DNA of 5,893 bases from assembly GCA_003645215.1 (NCBI GenBank), contig QNEM01000137.1, forward strand, positions 1-5,893, given 5' to 3'. The position numbers were made by a program, and so were the translations under genes. Positions 1 through 5,682 of this stretch are shown here, piece by piece. The DNA comes from Gammaproteobacteria bacterium (GTDB lineage Bacteria; Pseudomonadota; Gammaproteobacteria; Eutrophobiales; Eutrophobiaceae). Position 1 is the first letter of the stretch. Every line of letters begins with the position of its first letter. The notes below the pieces were generated by a model, which was not told where the DNA came from, made no database searches, and saw only the letters and a list, made by a program, of their open reading frames with translations.

Positions 1-912
1 AAAATCACCTGCAATATCGAGATTATATATTGTATCAAGTTCCCTGATACAGGTTGGGCTGGTGACATTAATTTCAGTCAGGTAATCACCAATCACGTCA
101 ATGCCGACAAACAACAGGCCCTTGTCTTTTAAAACAGGCGCCAATTGTTCGCATATCCACCGGTCTCTGTCGGTTAACTCAACACCTTTTGCAGATCCGC
201 CTGCCGCCAGGTTGCCGCGAATCTCACCTTGTTTTGGAATACGGGCCAGGGCGTAGGGCACGGGCTCGCCATTGATAATCAGGATGCGTTTGTCCCCGTC
301 GACGATTTCCGGAATAAATTGCTGGACCATGGCATGTTTGGCACCATTTTCTGTCAGTGTCTCAATAATGACATTGGTGTTTTGATCAGAGTGCTGGATC
401 CTGAAGATTGAAGCACCGCCCATACCATCCAGAGGCTTGAGGATGATGTCCCGATGTTCATCCAGAAACGCAAGAATATGTTCTGACTTTCTGGCAACCA
501 GTGTTGGTGTCGTACATTGCGGAAACCAGCTAACAAATAATTTTTCATTAGCATCACGCAGGGATGCGGGATCATTGACAACCAAAGTACCCTGCCGATG
601 CGCCAGTTCCAGCAGATAGGTTGAATAAATGTACTCCATATTAAAAGGTGGATCTTTACGCATGAGAATGACATCAAGATCAAATAATGACAGGGTTGTT
701 GCATCATGAAACTGATACCAGCGAGAGGCTTCATCTTCTACGGTCATTCTACGCGTAGTTGCACTTGGAATATCGTTGACAAGAAACAGATCGTCCATTT
801 CCATATAATAAATATCCCAGTCCCTGGATTGCGCCGCAAGCAGCATGGCAAACGAGCTGTCTTTTGCAATATTTATCCCGCTGATGGGATCCATGATAAT
901 GCCCAGTTTCAT
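1..912 (-). CDS. gshB: Glutathione synthetase (ATP-grasp), 3' end cut by window edge
   Basis: Cytoplasmic enzyme that joins gamma-glutamylcysteine and glycine with ATP, the second step of glutathione synthesis. The reverse strand reads 304 codons without a stop from ATG at 912-910 to base 1. E. coli GshB has 316 residues, so only about a dozen C-terminal residues are missing. Visible family motifs in order: MDPI (7-10), KDSSFAMLL (17-25), MRKDPPF (84-90), the YIYSTYLLE helix (94-102), NDPASLRDANEKLF (113-126), KPLDGMGG (159-166) of the ATP-grasp domain, GDKRILI (206-212), GEPVPYALARIP (215-226), RGNLAAGG (232-239) and EINVTSPTCIRE (280-291), which holds metal- and substrate-binding residues. 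An in-frame TAA at 933-931 sits just upstream of the ATG and no other start codon lies between, so the start is secure although the Shine-Dalgarno is weak. It is transcribed divergently from hemC. No frameshift or missing motif is seen. Confidence 0.97.
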   Translation of the reverse strand, partial: MKLGIIMDPISGINIAKDSSFAMLLAAQSRDWDIYYMEMDDLFLVNDIPSATTRRMTVEDEASRWYQFHDATTLSLFDLDVILMRKDPPFNMEYIYSTYLLELAHRQGTLVVNDPASLRDANEKLFVSWFPQCTTPTLVARKSEHILAFLDEHRDIILKPLDGMGGASIFRIQHSDQNTNVIIETLTENGAKHAMVQQFIPEIVDGDKRILIINGEPVPYALARIPKQGEIRGNLAAGGSAKGVELTDRDRWICEQLAPVLKDKGLLFVGIDVIGDYLTEINVTSPTCIRELDTIYNLDIAGDF

Positions 913-936
913 AATTTTATTTTCATCATTTTATTT

Positions 937-966
937 TTCATTATTGAAGCGCATACCGGATATAAT
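937..966 (+). promoter_or_regulatory. Putative sigma70-type promoter of the hemCDXY operon
   Basis: A perfect TATAAT -10 box lies at 961-966 inside the AT-rich gap between gshB and hemC. The best -35 at a workable distance is TTCATT (937-942, 18 bp spacer), which matches TTGACA at only three positions. TTGAAG at 944-949 is a better hexamer but only 11 bp away. A start near 973 would give a leader of about 26 nt before the hemC ATG. The weak -35 hints at activator dependence, but that is inference. The gshB promoter must share the same 86 bp; I could not pick a convincing one. Confidence 0.45.
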
Positions 967-998
967 AACACTCCAACCATTGTTGAGCCTGGTAAATT

Positions 999-1928
999 AT
1001 GTCGTTAAAAACAGTAAGCATCGCAACCCGTAAAAGCCCGCTGGCATTGTGGCAAGCAGAGCACGTGAAGGCCCAGCTTCAGCAACATCATCCTCAGCTT
1101 GAAGTCGAACTGGTGAGCATGCAAACAGAGGGTGATCGCATACTGGATAAGCCCTTGTCATTGGTCGGTGGTAAAGGTTTGTTTATCAAAGAGCTTGAAC
1201 AGGCCTTGTATGAACATCGGGCTGATATTGCCGTACATTCGATGAAAGACGTAACCATTGATATGCCGGAGGGACTGCAATTACCAGTGATCCTGGAACG
1301 GGAAGATCCGCATGATGCATTTATCTCGGAAAAATACAAAAGAATAGGTGATTTGCCTCAAGGTGCAGTTGTTGGTACATCCAGCCTACGCAGAAAATGT
1401 CAGTTAATGGCATGGCGCGGCGATCTGGATATTAAAAATCTTCGCGGCAATGTTGGTACGCGGTTGAAGAAACTTGATGATGGAGAATACGATGCCATTA
1501 TTCTTGCTGCAGCAGGGGTGATGCGATTGGGCCTTGAAGATCGTATCAGTGAAATAATTCCAACAGATATTATCTTGCCCGCGATTGGTCAGGGTGCTAT
1601 CGGCATACAGATGAGAGCAGGTGATGATGATGTTCTGGAAATGGTTGCTTCGCTGAATCATAAAACAACACAACAACAAGTTGAGACAGAACGCGTAGTC
1701 AGTAGACGTTTGTTTGGTGGTTGTCAGTTACCCATAGCAGCCTTTGCCGAGATTGGCCAGGAAACTATTAAAATAACTGGCATGGTTGGGCGTACCGATG
1801 GCAGTGAGATTATCAAGGATTCAGTAGTTGGGCATCTGCAGGATCGAGATGCCCTGGGATTACAACTTGCTGAAACATTACTGAAAAATGGTGCTGACGA
1901 CATACTCAAAGAATATTTACATGACTGA
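999..1928 (+). CDS. hemC: Porphobilinogen deaminase (hydroxymethylbilane synthase)
   Basis: Cytoplasmic heme-pathway enzyme that condenses four porphobilinogen molecules into the linear tetrapyrrole hydroxymethylbilane. The protein has 309 residues, against 313 in E. coli. Visible family features: the N-terminal ATRKSPLALWQA segment (9-20), GGKGLFIKELE (57-67), AVHSMKDV (78-85) with catalytic Asp84, GTSSLRR (126-132) with the substrate- and cofactor-binding arginines, NLRGNVGTRL (147-156), AAAGVMRLGL (170-179), AIGQGAIGIQ (195-204), and FGGCQLPI (239-246), whose Cys242 carries the dipyrromethane cofactor. Residue numbers of Asp84 and Cys242 coincide with E. coli. An in-frame TAA at 993-995 lies just before the ATG, so the start is fixed. 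The Shine-Dalgarno is weak. It is first gene of the heme operon, and its end overlaps the hemD start by 8 nt. Nothing is missing; it should be active. Confidence 0.98.
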   Translation: MSLKTVSIATRKSPLALWQAEHVKAQLQQHHPQLEVELVSMQTEGDRILDKPLSLVGGKGLFIKELEQALYEHRADIAVHSMKDVTIDMPEGLQLPVILEREDPHDAFISEKYKRIGDLPQGAVVGTSSLRRKCQLMAWRGDLDIKNLRGNVGTRLKKLDDGEYDAIILAAAGVMRLGLEDRISEIIPTDIILPAIGQGAIGIQMRAGDDDVLEMVASLNHKTTQQQVETERVVSRRLFGGCQLPIAAFAEIGQETIKITGMVGRTDGSEIIKDSVVGHLQDRDALGLQLAETLLKNGADDILKEYLHD

Positions 1929-2700
1929 GGTTCTCGATGGCATAAAGGTTTTTGTTACTCGTCCAGAACAGCAAGCAGAAGCGCTTTGTGAGTCAATCCA
2001 GAATCTTGGTGGTACGGCGATTCGTTTCCCGGTGATAGAAATAACACCATGTAGAAATCAACAAGCCGCCAAAACGGTTCTGGATAATATTCCTCAATAC
2101 GATATCGGAATCTTTATTAGCAGGAATGCTGTTAATTGGACTGTAAAATTGTTGGCCGAAAAAACGTCAATTCTGGATAAGCTGACTTTAATTGCCATTG
2201 GCACAGCAACAGCAAAAACACTTGAACAAATTTTATCAGCAGAGGTCATTACTAACAGTGGTGCAAATAGTGAAGCATTACTTGAGCTGGAAGCACTGAG
2301 TGAGAAAGATGTTCGTGGCAAGAAAATTATTATTTTTCGTGGTGAAGGTGGACGTGAATACCTGGCGACAACGTTAAGAAAAAGAGGTGCGACGGTTGAC
2401 TATGTGGAAGTCTACCGCCGCGATTGTCCGCAATACGACAAAGATGTAGTAGCTAAACTTTGGTCATCAAATAGTCCTGATGTCGTTATCGTAACCAGTA
2501 ACAAGGGGCTGGAGAATTTATTTTCCCTGTTGAATGACGAACAGCGCAATATTCTACTAGGCAAACAACTGCTTGTTATGGGTGAACGGATGCTGGATTT
2601 TTCGAATGGCTTCGGGTTTACCAGACCACCAATTCTTGCTGAAGAAAGTAGCGATGAAGGTATACTCAGCACTATAGTAAAATGGGCTGCATCGAAATGA
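1921..2700 (+). CDS. hemD: Uroporphyrinogen-III synthase
   Basis: Cyclises hydroxymethylbilane with inversion of ring D to give uroporphyrinogen III, the common precursor of heme, siroheme and cobalamin. From the ATG at 1921 the protein has 259 residues (E. coli 246). The family is poorly conserved, but its scattered signatures are present: VFVTRPEQQAEALC (10-23), FPVIEI (36-41), IFISRNAV (64-71), AIGTATAKTL (92-101), IIIFRGEGGREYLATTL (136-152), VEVYRR (162-167) with the conserved Tyr, VVIVTSNKGLENL (188-200) and the C-terminal SDEGIL (244-249). These fit the two-domain alpha/beta fold. The start at 1921 is preferred because the family N-terminus begins close to VFVTRP and an 8-nt overlap with hemC suits translational coupling. 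An upstream in-frame ATG at 1888 would add 11 unconserved residues. It is a stand-alone hemD, not fused to hemX as in some bacteria. Confidence 0.95.
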   Translation: MTEVLDGIKVFVTRPEQQAEALCESIQNLGGTAIRFPVIEITPCRNQQAAKTVLDNIPQYDIGIFISRNAVNWTVKLLAEKTSILDKLTLIAIGTATAKTLEQILSAEVITNSGANSEALLELEALSEKDVRGKKIIIFRGEGGREYLATTLRKRGATVDYVEVYRRDCPQYDKDVVAKLWSSNSPDVVIVTSNKGLENLFSLLNDEQRNILLGKQLLVMGERMLDFSNGFGFTRPPILAEESSDEGILSTIVKWAASK

Positions 2701-2732
2701 GCTATTTCGAAACTGGCCGGAGAGATTAAAGA

Positions 2733-3938
2733 ATGAGTCATGAAGATAGCAATGTAAGAACTGAAGTTCCGGGCAAATATGAAGTAGAAGGCCAGACAGA
2801 AGATCCAACTGATGATGGAAATGATATGAAACCAGATGATAAGAACCCTGGCGATAATAAACCTGAACAAATAGCATCAGATAAAACCACAAAAAAGAAA
2901 TGTCGTGGTCGATCCTTTGCTCTTATCTTTTTGATTTTAATCGGTGGCTTAACGGCTGGCGGAGTCTATCTCTGGAAAGAATTACAGCAAACCAGATCTG
3001 ATCTGGCTGAACTGGGAAATATTAAACAGGCACAAGAACAGGCACAGGCCGGGTTAAGCAGCGAAAGTATTGCAGTGATGGCAGCTATGGAAGACGCAAT
3101 CAAGCAAGTGGAGCAAAAACAAGGCGAGCAGTCGGATGCCCTGGCATCACTCTATAGGGACATGCAGGGTGATAATGAAGACTGGGCCATTGCCGAGGTT
3201 GAGTATCTGTTAATTATCGCCATGCACCGTTTGTTGCTGGAGGAAGATGCCATATCGGCATTGGCGGCAATGGAGGCTGCAGATCTCAGGCTTAAAAATC
3301 TTGGCAATCCCGGGTTGTTGCCTGTAAGGCAACAACTGGTCTCTGACATGAATCAGTTAAGAGCTGTCAATAATGCAGACATCGCGGGGATGGCAATCTA
3401 TCTGGCAGAGTTGGTTGAGCTTGCTGCCGATCTTCCGCTGAACTCAGAAGTGATTACAAAAGCAGTGCTTTCAGCAGATGAAGATCAGATTGATGAAGGG
3501 CTAGCTGCCGAGCCATTCTGGAAAAAAATTCCCCGCCTGCTCTGGCAGGAAATAAAGAGCCTGGTAGTTATTAAACGCACAGGCGAGGCGAAACAGGCCT
3601 TGTTATTACCTGGGGAAGAATATTTTCTAAGCCAGAATCTCAGGCTGGAACTGGAAAGTGCAAGGCTGTCAGTACTACGTGCGGACACGGGAAACCTTCG
3701 TGCCTCTATCGTGCTTATAAAATCATGGTTACGTCAGTATTTTAATACCAACGATTCGGCAGTTATAAATGTGATGGACACACTGGATCAAATGCAGCAA
3801 ATCGAACTGAAACCTGCATTACCAGATATTAGTTCATCTGTTGAAACCTTACGGGCTTATCTTCGTGAAGACGCCAACTCAGAAACAAGTGAAACAGTGA
3901 GTGCAGAAGACATACAAAGAGAGACTCTGTCTCAATGA
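2733..3938 (+). CDS. hemX: HemX family inner-membrane protein
   Basis: A 401-residue HemX-type protein (E. coli HemX 393). Layout: a polar, strongly acidic N-terminal tail (about 1-50), a basic stop-transfer-like patch KKKCRGR (54-60), one membrane helix (about 62-81), a Gln/Glu/Ala-rich likely coiled coil (82-140), then a helical domain. The family hallmark WAIAEVEYLL followed by HRLLLEEDAISAL lies at 151-177; WKKIPRLLWQ (263-272) and LLPGEEYFLSQNLRLELESAR (291-311) also fit the family. The expected topology is N-in with a large periplasmic domain. The start is supported by GGAGAG (2719-2724), 8 nt before the ATG. It lies 32 nt after hemD, and its stop overlaps the hemY start as ATGA. Databases often call HemX a uroporphyrinogen-III methyltransferase, but I see no SAM-binding or SUMT motifs, so that name is not supported. 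Its function in tetrapyrrole metabolism is unproven. Confidence 0.93.
   Translation: MSHEDSNVRTEVPGKYEVEGQTEDPTDDGNDMKPDDKNPGDNKPEQIASDKTTKKKCRGRSFALIFLILIGGLTAGGVYLWKELQQTRSDLAELGNIKQAQEQAQAGLSSESIAVMAAMEDAIKQVEQKQGEQSDALASLYRDMQGDNEDWAIAEVEYLLIIAMHRLLLEEDAISALAAMEAADLRLKNLGNPGLLPVRQQLVSDMNQLRAVNNADIAGMAIYLAELVELAADLPLNSEVITKAVLSADEDQIDEGLAAEPFWKKIPRLLWQEIKSLVVIKRTGEAKQALLLPGEEYFLSQNLRLELESARLSVLRADTGNLRASIVLIKSWLRQYFNTNDSAVINVMDTLDQMQQIELKPALPDISSSVETLRAYLREDANSETSETVSAEDIQRETLSQ
3921..3933 (+). promoter_or_regulatory. Small hairpin over the hemY ribosome-binding region
   Basis: GAGAC-TCT-GTCTC is a perfect 5-bp inverted repeat with a 3-nt loop, ending one base before the hemY ATG (3935). 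The only purine-rich Shine-Dalgarno candidate for hemY (AGAGAG, about 3918-3923) overlaps the left arm. If it folds, it would hide the site until ribosomes finishing hemX open it, enforcing coupling. The stem is short and could be chance. Confidence 0.3.
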
Positions 3939-5158
3939 GATTACTGATCTTAATTATAATTTCATTGTTGCTGGCAGTAGGTATAGGTAACTATGCTGAA
4001 CATGATGCCGGCAGAATGATAGTCACAATATCTGGCTGGACAATTCAAACAAGCTTCAGTTTTTTCATTATCTCAATCATCGTTTTATTTCTGCTGTTAT
4101 ATTTCCTGATGCGGCTGCTAAGCCGTTTCTGGAATATGCCCGGCCAACTTGGTAGCTGGAAGAAAAACAGGCGTCAGCGATTATCTGAAAAATATTTATC
4201 ACGTGGATTAATGGCACTGGTTGAGGGCAACTGGAATAAAGCCGAGGTTTCCCTGACCAGGGGCGCATCACATAGCCAGTCACCATTGGTTAATTACCTG
4301 GCAGCTGCAAGAGCTGCACAGCAATTAGGCGAAGTGGAAAGGCGAGATGCTTACTTGATGCAGGCCTATAAAGATGATCCTGATGCAGAAGTTGCCATTG
4401 GTCTGGTGCAGGCAGAACTGCAAATCAAGCAACAGCAAACGGAACAGGCGTTGGCGACTTTGACACACTTGCATGATCAAAAACCAAAGCAGGACCAGGT
4501 TAAAAAAATGTTATTGCATACCTATGCCGAGCTCAAGGATTGGGATGCCATGCTGGAATTATTACCGAAGATACAACGTGCAGGTATTTTACCCCGTGAG
4601 CAAATTCAGGCAAGACAACTGGAAGCCTATGGCGGTTTATTAAGACAGACAGGACTGGAGGGCAATAAAGAAAAGTTAAACAGTGCCTGGTTAAATATCC
4701 CGAAAAAATTACGCACTGAACTTCACCTGATTGAAGTTTATACAGAAGAAAAATTGAAACTTGCTGATGCCTCAGATTGCGAACCTCTAATCCACAAGGC
4801 ATTAAAAAAACAGTGGGATATTGCCTTGCTTGGTCTATACGGTCTGGTAGAAGGAAAAGATCTGGCCAGGCAGTTAAAGTTTGCTGAAAGTTTTTTGAGC
4901 ACTCATGCAAGAGAGTCTGTCTTACTATTAACACTGGGCAGGCTGAGTGTTAAGAATAAACTCTGGGGCAAGGCGAGAACCTATCTGGAAGAAAGTATTG
5001 AAATCAATCCTGTTCCAGAGGCCTATCGGACACTGGCTTCCGTTCTGGATGAACTTGGTGAACATGTAGCGGCGGCCGTGCAATATCAGATGGGGTTGGA
5101 ATTGGCGACGGTGGGGGTAGCTGATGGTGGGGTTAAGTTGTTGGAGCAATCTGATTAA
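3935..5158 (+). CDS. hemY: HemY family inner-membrane TPR protein
   Basis: A 407-residue HemY protein of the proteobacterial heme operon (E. coli HemY 398). It is unrelated to the protoporphyrinogen oxidase called HemY in Bacillus: no FAD-binding GxGxxG is present. Two hydrophobic helices (about 2-20 and 39-64) enclose a short loop with GRMIVTISGWTIQTS (26-40), the usual HemY N-terminal pattern. After a basic stretch (WKKNRRQR, 75-82) comes a large helical domain with TPR-like repeats: GLMALVEGNWNKAEVSL (91-107), YLAAARAAQQLG (121-132), and two clear units near the C-terminus, LTLGRLSVKNKLWGKARTYL (332-351) and YRTLASVLDELGEHVAAAVQ (364-383). Two N-terminal helices imply that both termini lie on the same, probably cytoplasmic, side. 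The start is set by the ATGA overlap with hemX. Its role is unknown; a scaffold for heme enzymes has been a common guess. Confidence 0.94.
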   Translation: MRLLILIIISLLLAVGIGNYAEHDAGRMIVTISGWTIQTSFSFFIISIIVLFLLLYFLMRLLSRFWNMPGQLGSWKKNRRQRLSEKYLSRGLMALVEGNWNKAEVSLTRGASHSQSPLVNYLAAARAAQQLGEVERRDAYLMQAYKDDPDAEVAIGLVQAELQIKQQQTEQALATLTHLHDQKPKQDQVKKMLLHTYAELKDWDAMLELLPKIQRAGILPREQIQARQLEAYGGLLRQTGLEGNKEKLNSAWLNIPKKLRTELHLIEVYTEEKLKLADASDCEPLIHKALKKQWDIALLGLYGLVEGKDLARQLKFAESFLSTHARESVLLLTLGRLSVKNKLWGKARTYLEESIEINPVPEAYRTLASVLDELGEHVAAAVQYQMGLELATVGVADGGVKLLEQSD

Positions 5159-5159
5159 T

Positions 5160-5188
5160 CGTCATACCGGCCTTGAGCCGGTATCCAG
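5160..5188. repeat. REP-like palindrome directly after hemY
   Basis: ATACCGGC (5164-5171), loop CTTGA, GCCGGTAT (5177-5184): a perfect 8-bp stem flanked by CGTC and CCAG. The frame CGTCAT...ATCCAG with a GC-rich palindrome inside matches my recollection of a widespread proteobacterial intergenic repeat whose common form carries ATTCCCGC/GCGGGAAT arms. It starts two bases after the hemY stop codon. There is no T-tract after the stem, so it is not a classic intrinsic terminator, although such hairpins can protect mRNA 3' ends. Confidence 0.65.
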
Positions 5189-5199
5189 TCAAATGTATA

Positions 5200-5223
5200 C
5201 CGCCTGAAAGGCGGACTTTAATT
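5200..5223 (+). terminator. Possible weak terminator hairpin of the heme operon
   Basis: CCGCCT-GAA-AGGCGG (5200-5214) is a perfect 6-bp GC-rich stem, followed by ACTTTAATT, an AT-rich but not T-only tail. It is the best candidate for ending hemCDXY transcription, about 40 nt after the hemY stop, but the tail is poor. It may instead be a second REP-like hairpin: a near-identical inverted copy of the stem lies at 5259-5272. Confidence 0.3.
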
Positions 5224-5254
5224 ATCCGTAAGATTGTGCCCTTATCACAGTATT

Positions 5255-5470
5255 GATTCCGCCTTTTAGCGGCGTGATACTTTTCTTTGTACAGACTAAA
5301 GAAAAGTATCCAAAAGAAAACTGCCCCAGATATCGTATCCTGCGGATACCCTCATAGCCGTATGATTTTTTAAGGTCGCGCAAACAAGACTCCTGTCTTG
5401 GTTCCGCTTATTTGAACGTCCTGTTCAAATAACCTTAAAATCATCCATCTGTTCGGTACGATATGAGGGG
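5255..5470. repeat. Structured intergenic repeat element with 13-bp hairpin and three-way junction
   Basis: No gene is visible here; the stretch is made of stems. Left to right: CCGC/GCGG (5259-5262/5269-5272); a perfect 13-bp stem GATACTTTTCTTT (5276-5288) with its complement (5298-5310) around a 9-nt loop; an A-rich linker (5311-5320); GTATCC-TGC-GGATAC (5335-5349); then a long arm closed by CCCTCATA (5349-5356) with TATGAGGG (5462-5469), continued by CGTA/TACG (5359-5362/5457-5460) and TGATTTTTTAAGG (5363-5375) with CCTTAAAATCA (5433-5443). Inside that arm are two perfect hairpins, CAAGAC/GTCTTG (5385-5400) and TTATTTGAAC/GTTCAAATAA (5408-5432), both with TCCTGT at the loop, making a three-way junction. 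I recall similar ACTTTTCTTTG hairpins followed by CCAAAAGAAA in many beta- and gammaproteobacterial intergenic regions, with no function known to me. Exact ends are uncertain. Confidence 0.6.
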
Positions 5471-5496
5471 GATTAACAAAACCCAGACAATCGGAA

Positions 5497-5526
5497 TTGG
5501 CATATTTAGAAATATCGGTCTATCCT
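5497..5526 (+). promoter_or_regulatory. Putative promoter with palindrome in its spacer
   Basis: TTGGCA (5497-5502) matches the -35 consensus at five of six positions, and TATCCT (5521-5526) matches the -10 at four of six, with an 18-bp spacer. The start would fall near 5533, about 20 nt before the Shine-Dalgarno of the small ORF. The spacer holds the palindrome ATATTT-AG-AAATAT (5502-5515), a plausible operator, though AT-rich palindromes of this size arise by chance. It is the best-placed promoter for the accessory genes to the right. Confidence 0.35.
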
Positions 5527-5563
5527 GAACTGAGAACTACTTCCCAGACCTAAAGGAATAGTC

Positions 5564-5668
5564 ATGGAAATGCCACATATCAAAATACCTACTAAAAATG
5601 GCGCCATTTTGGGTAATTATATAAGAAAAATAAGCGGCCATTTCTATTGCTGCTTATCGACAAGTTAA
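5564..5668 (+). CDS. Small ORF of 34 codons, unknown function
   Basis: Reads MEMPHIKIPTKNGAILGNYI, then 14 more residues ending in YCCLSTS, and a TAA at 5666-5668. I do not recognise the peptide. Support for translation is AAAGGAA (5552-5558), a good Shine-Dalgarno with suitable spacing to ATG 5564, and a plausible promoter upstream. Against it, the ORF is short and lies over a 16-bp palindrome (5595-5610) and a hairpin (5631-5656), so the sequence may be under structural constraint. It ends 14 nt before the next gene and could be a leader peptide or a first small gene of that transcript. It has a CC pair near the C-terminus and no hydrophobic run long enough for a membrane helix. Confidence 0.35.
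   Translation: MEMPHIKIPTKNGAILGNYIRKISGHFYCCLSTS
5595..5610. repeat. Perfect 16-bp palindrome
   Basis: AAAATGGC followed by GCCATTTT is self-complementary over all 16 bases, with no loop. It lies about 60 nt downstream of the predicted transcription start and inside the small ORF. With no loop, it is more likely a dimeric protein-binding site than an RNA hairpin. It may be an operator for the gene starting at 5683, or just part of the small ORF. Confidence 0.5.
5631..5656 (+). promoter_or_regulatory. Hairpin just before the terminal gene
   Basis: TAAGCGGC (5631-5638) pairs with GCTGCTTA (5649-5656) as an 8-bp stem with one G-U pair and a 10-nt loop. It lies at the end of the small ORF, 26 nt before the ATG of the next gene. 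Translation of the small ORF would disrupt it, which is the layout expected of a leader-controlled gene. That role is inference only. Confidence 0.3.
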
Positions 5669-5682
5669 GCCTTATAAAAAAC

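Noticed and set aside
354..734. 126-codon open frame on the minus strand, and plus-strand open frames at 229-411, 437-619 and 706-1008
   Set aside because: They lie over gshB in other frames. The gshB frame carries every family motif, and these translations look like no known protein.
1888..1920. Earlier in-frame ATG for hemD
   Set aside because: The added 11 residues have no match to HemD N-termini, and no Shine-Dalgarno precedes 1888. The start at 1921 puts the VFVTRP motif at the expected position.
2733..3938. HemX as a uroporphyrinogen-III C-methyltransferase
   Set aside because: This common database label lacks support here: no SAM-binding glycine motifs or SUMT signatures, only a membrane helix, a coiled coil and a helical domain.
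5276..5310. 13-bp hairpin as an intrinsic terminator of the heme operon
   Set aside because: The stem is AT-rich and followed by CCAAAAGAAAA, with no T-tract on the plus strand. Reading the minus strand, it is followed by ACGCCGC, also no T-tract.
5482..5549. Direct repeat CCCAGAC at 5482-5488 and 5543-5549
   Set aside because: Only 7 bases, with no matching flanks and no element between them that would make it a target-site duplication.
5647..5677. TTGCTG (5647) and TTATAA (5672) as a promoter for the terminal gene
   Set aside because: The 19-bp spacer is long and the transcript would start at or after the ATG at 5683, leaving no leader.
5159..5680. CRISPR array or tRNA gene in the palindrome-rich region
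   Set aside because: The repeats are inverted pairs of different sequence with no regular spacing. No T-loop motif or tRNA cloverleaf is seen; the three-way junction has other stem lengths.
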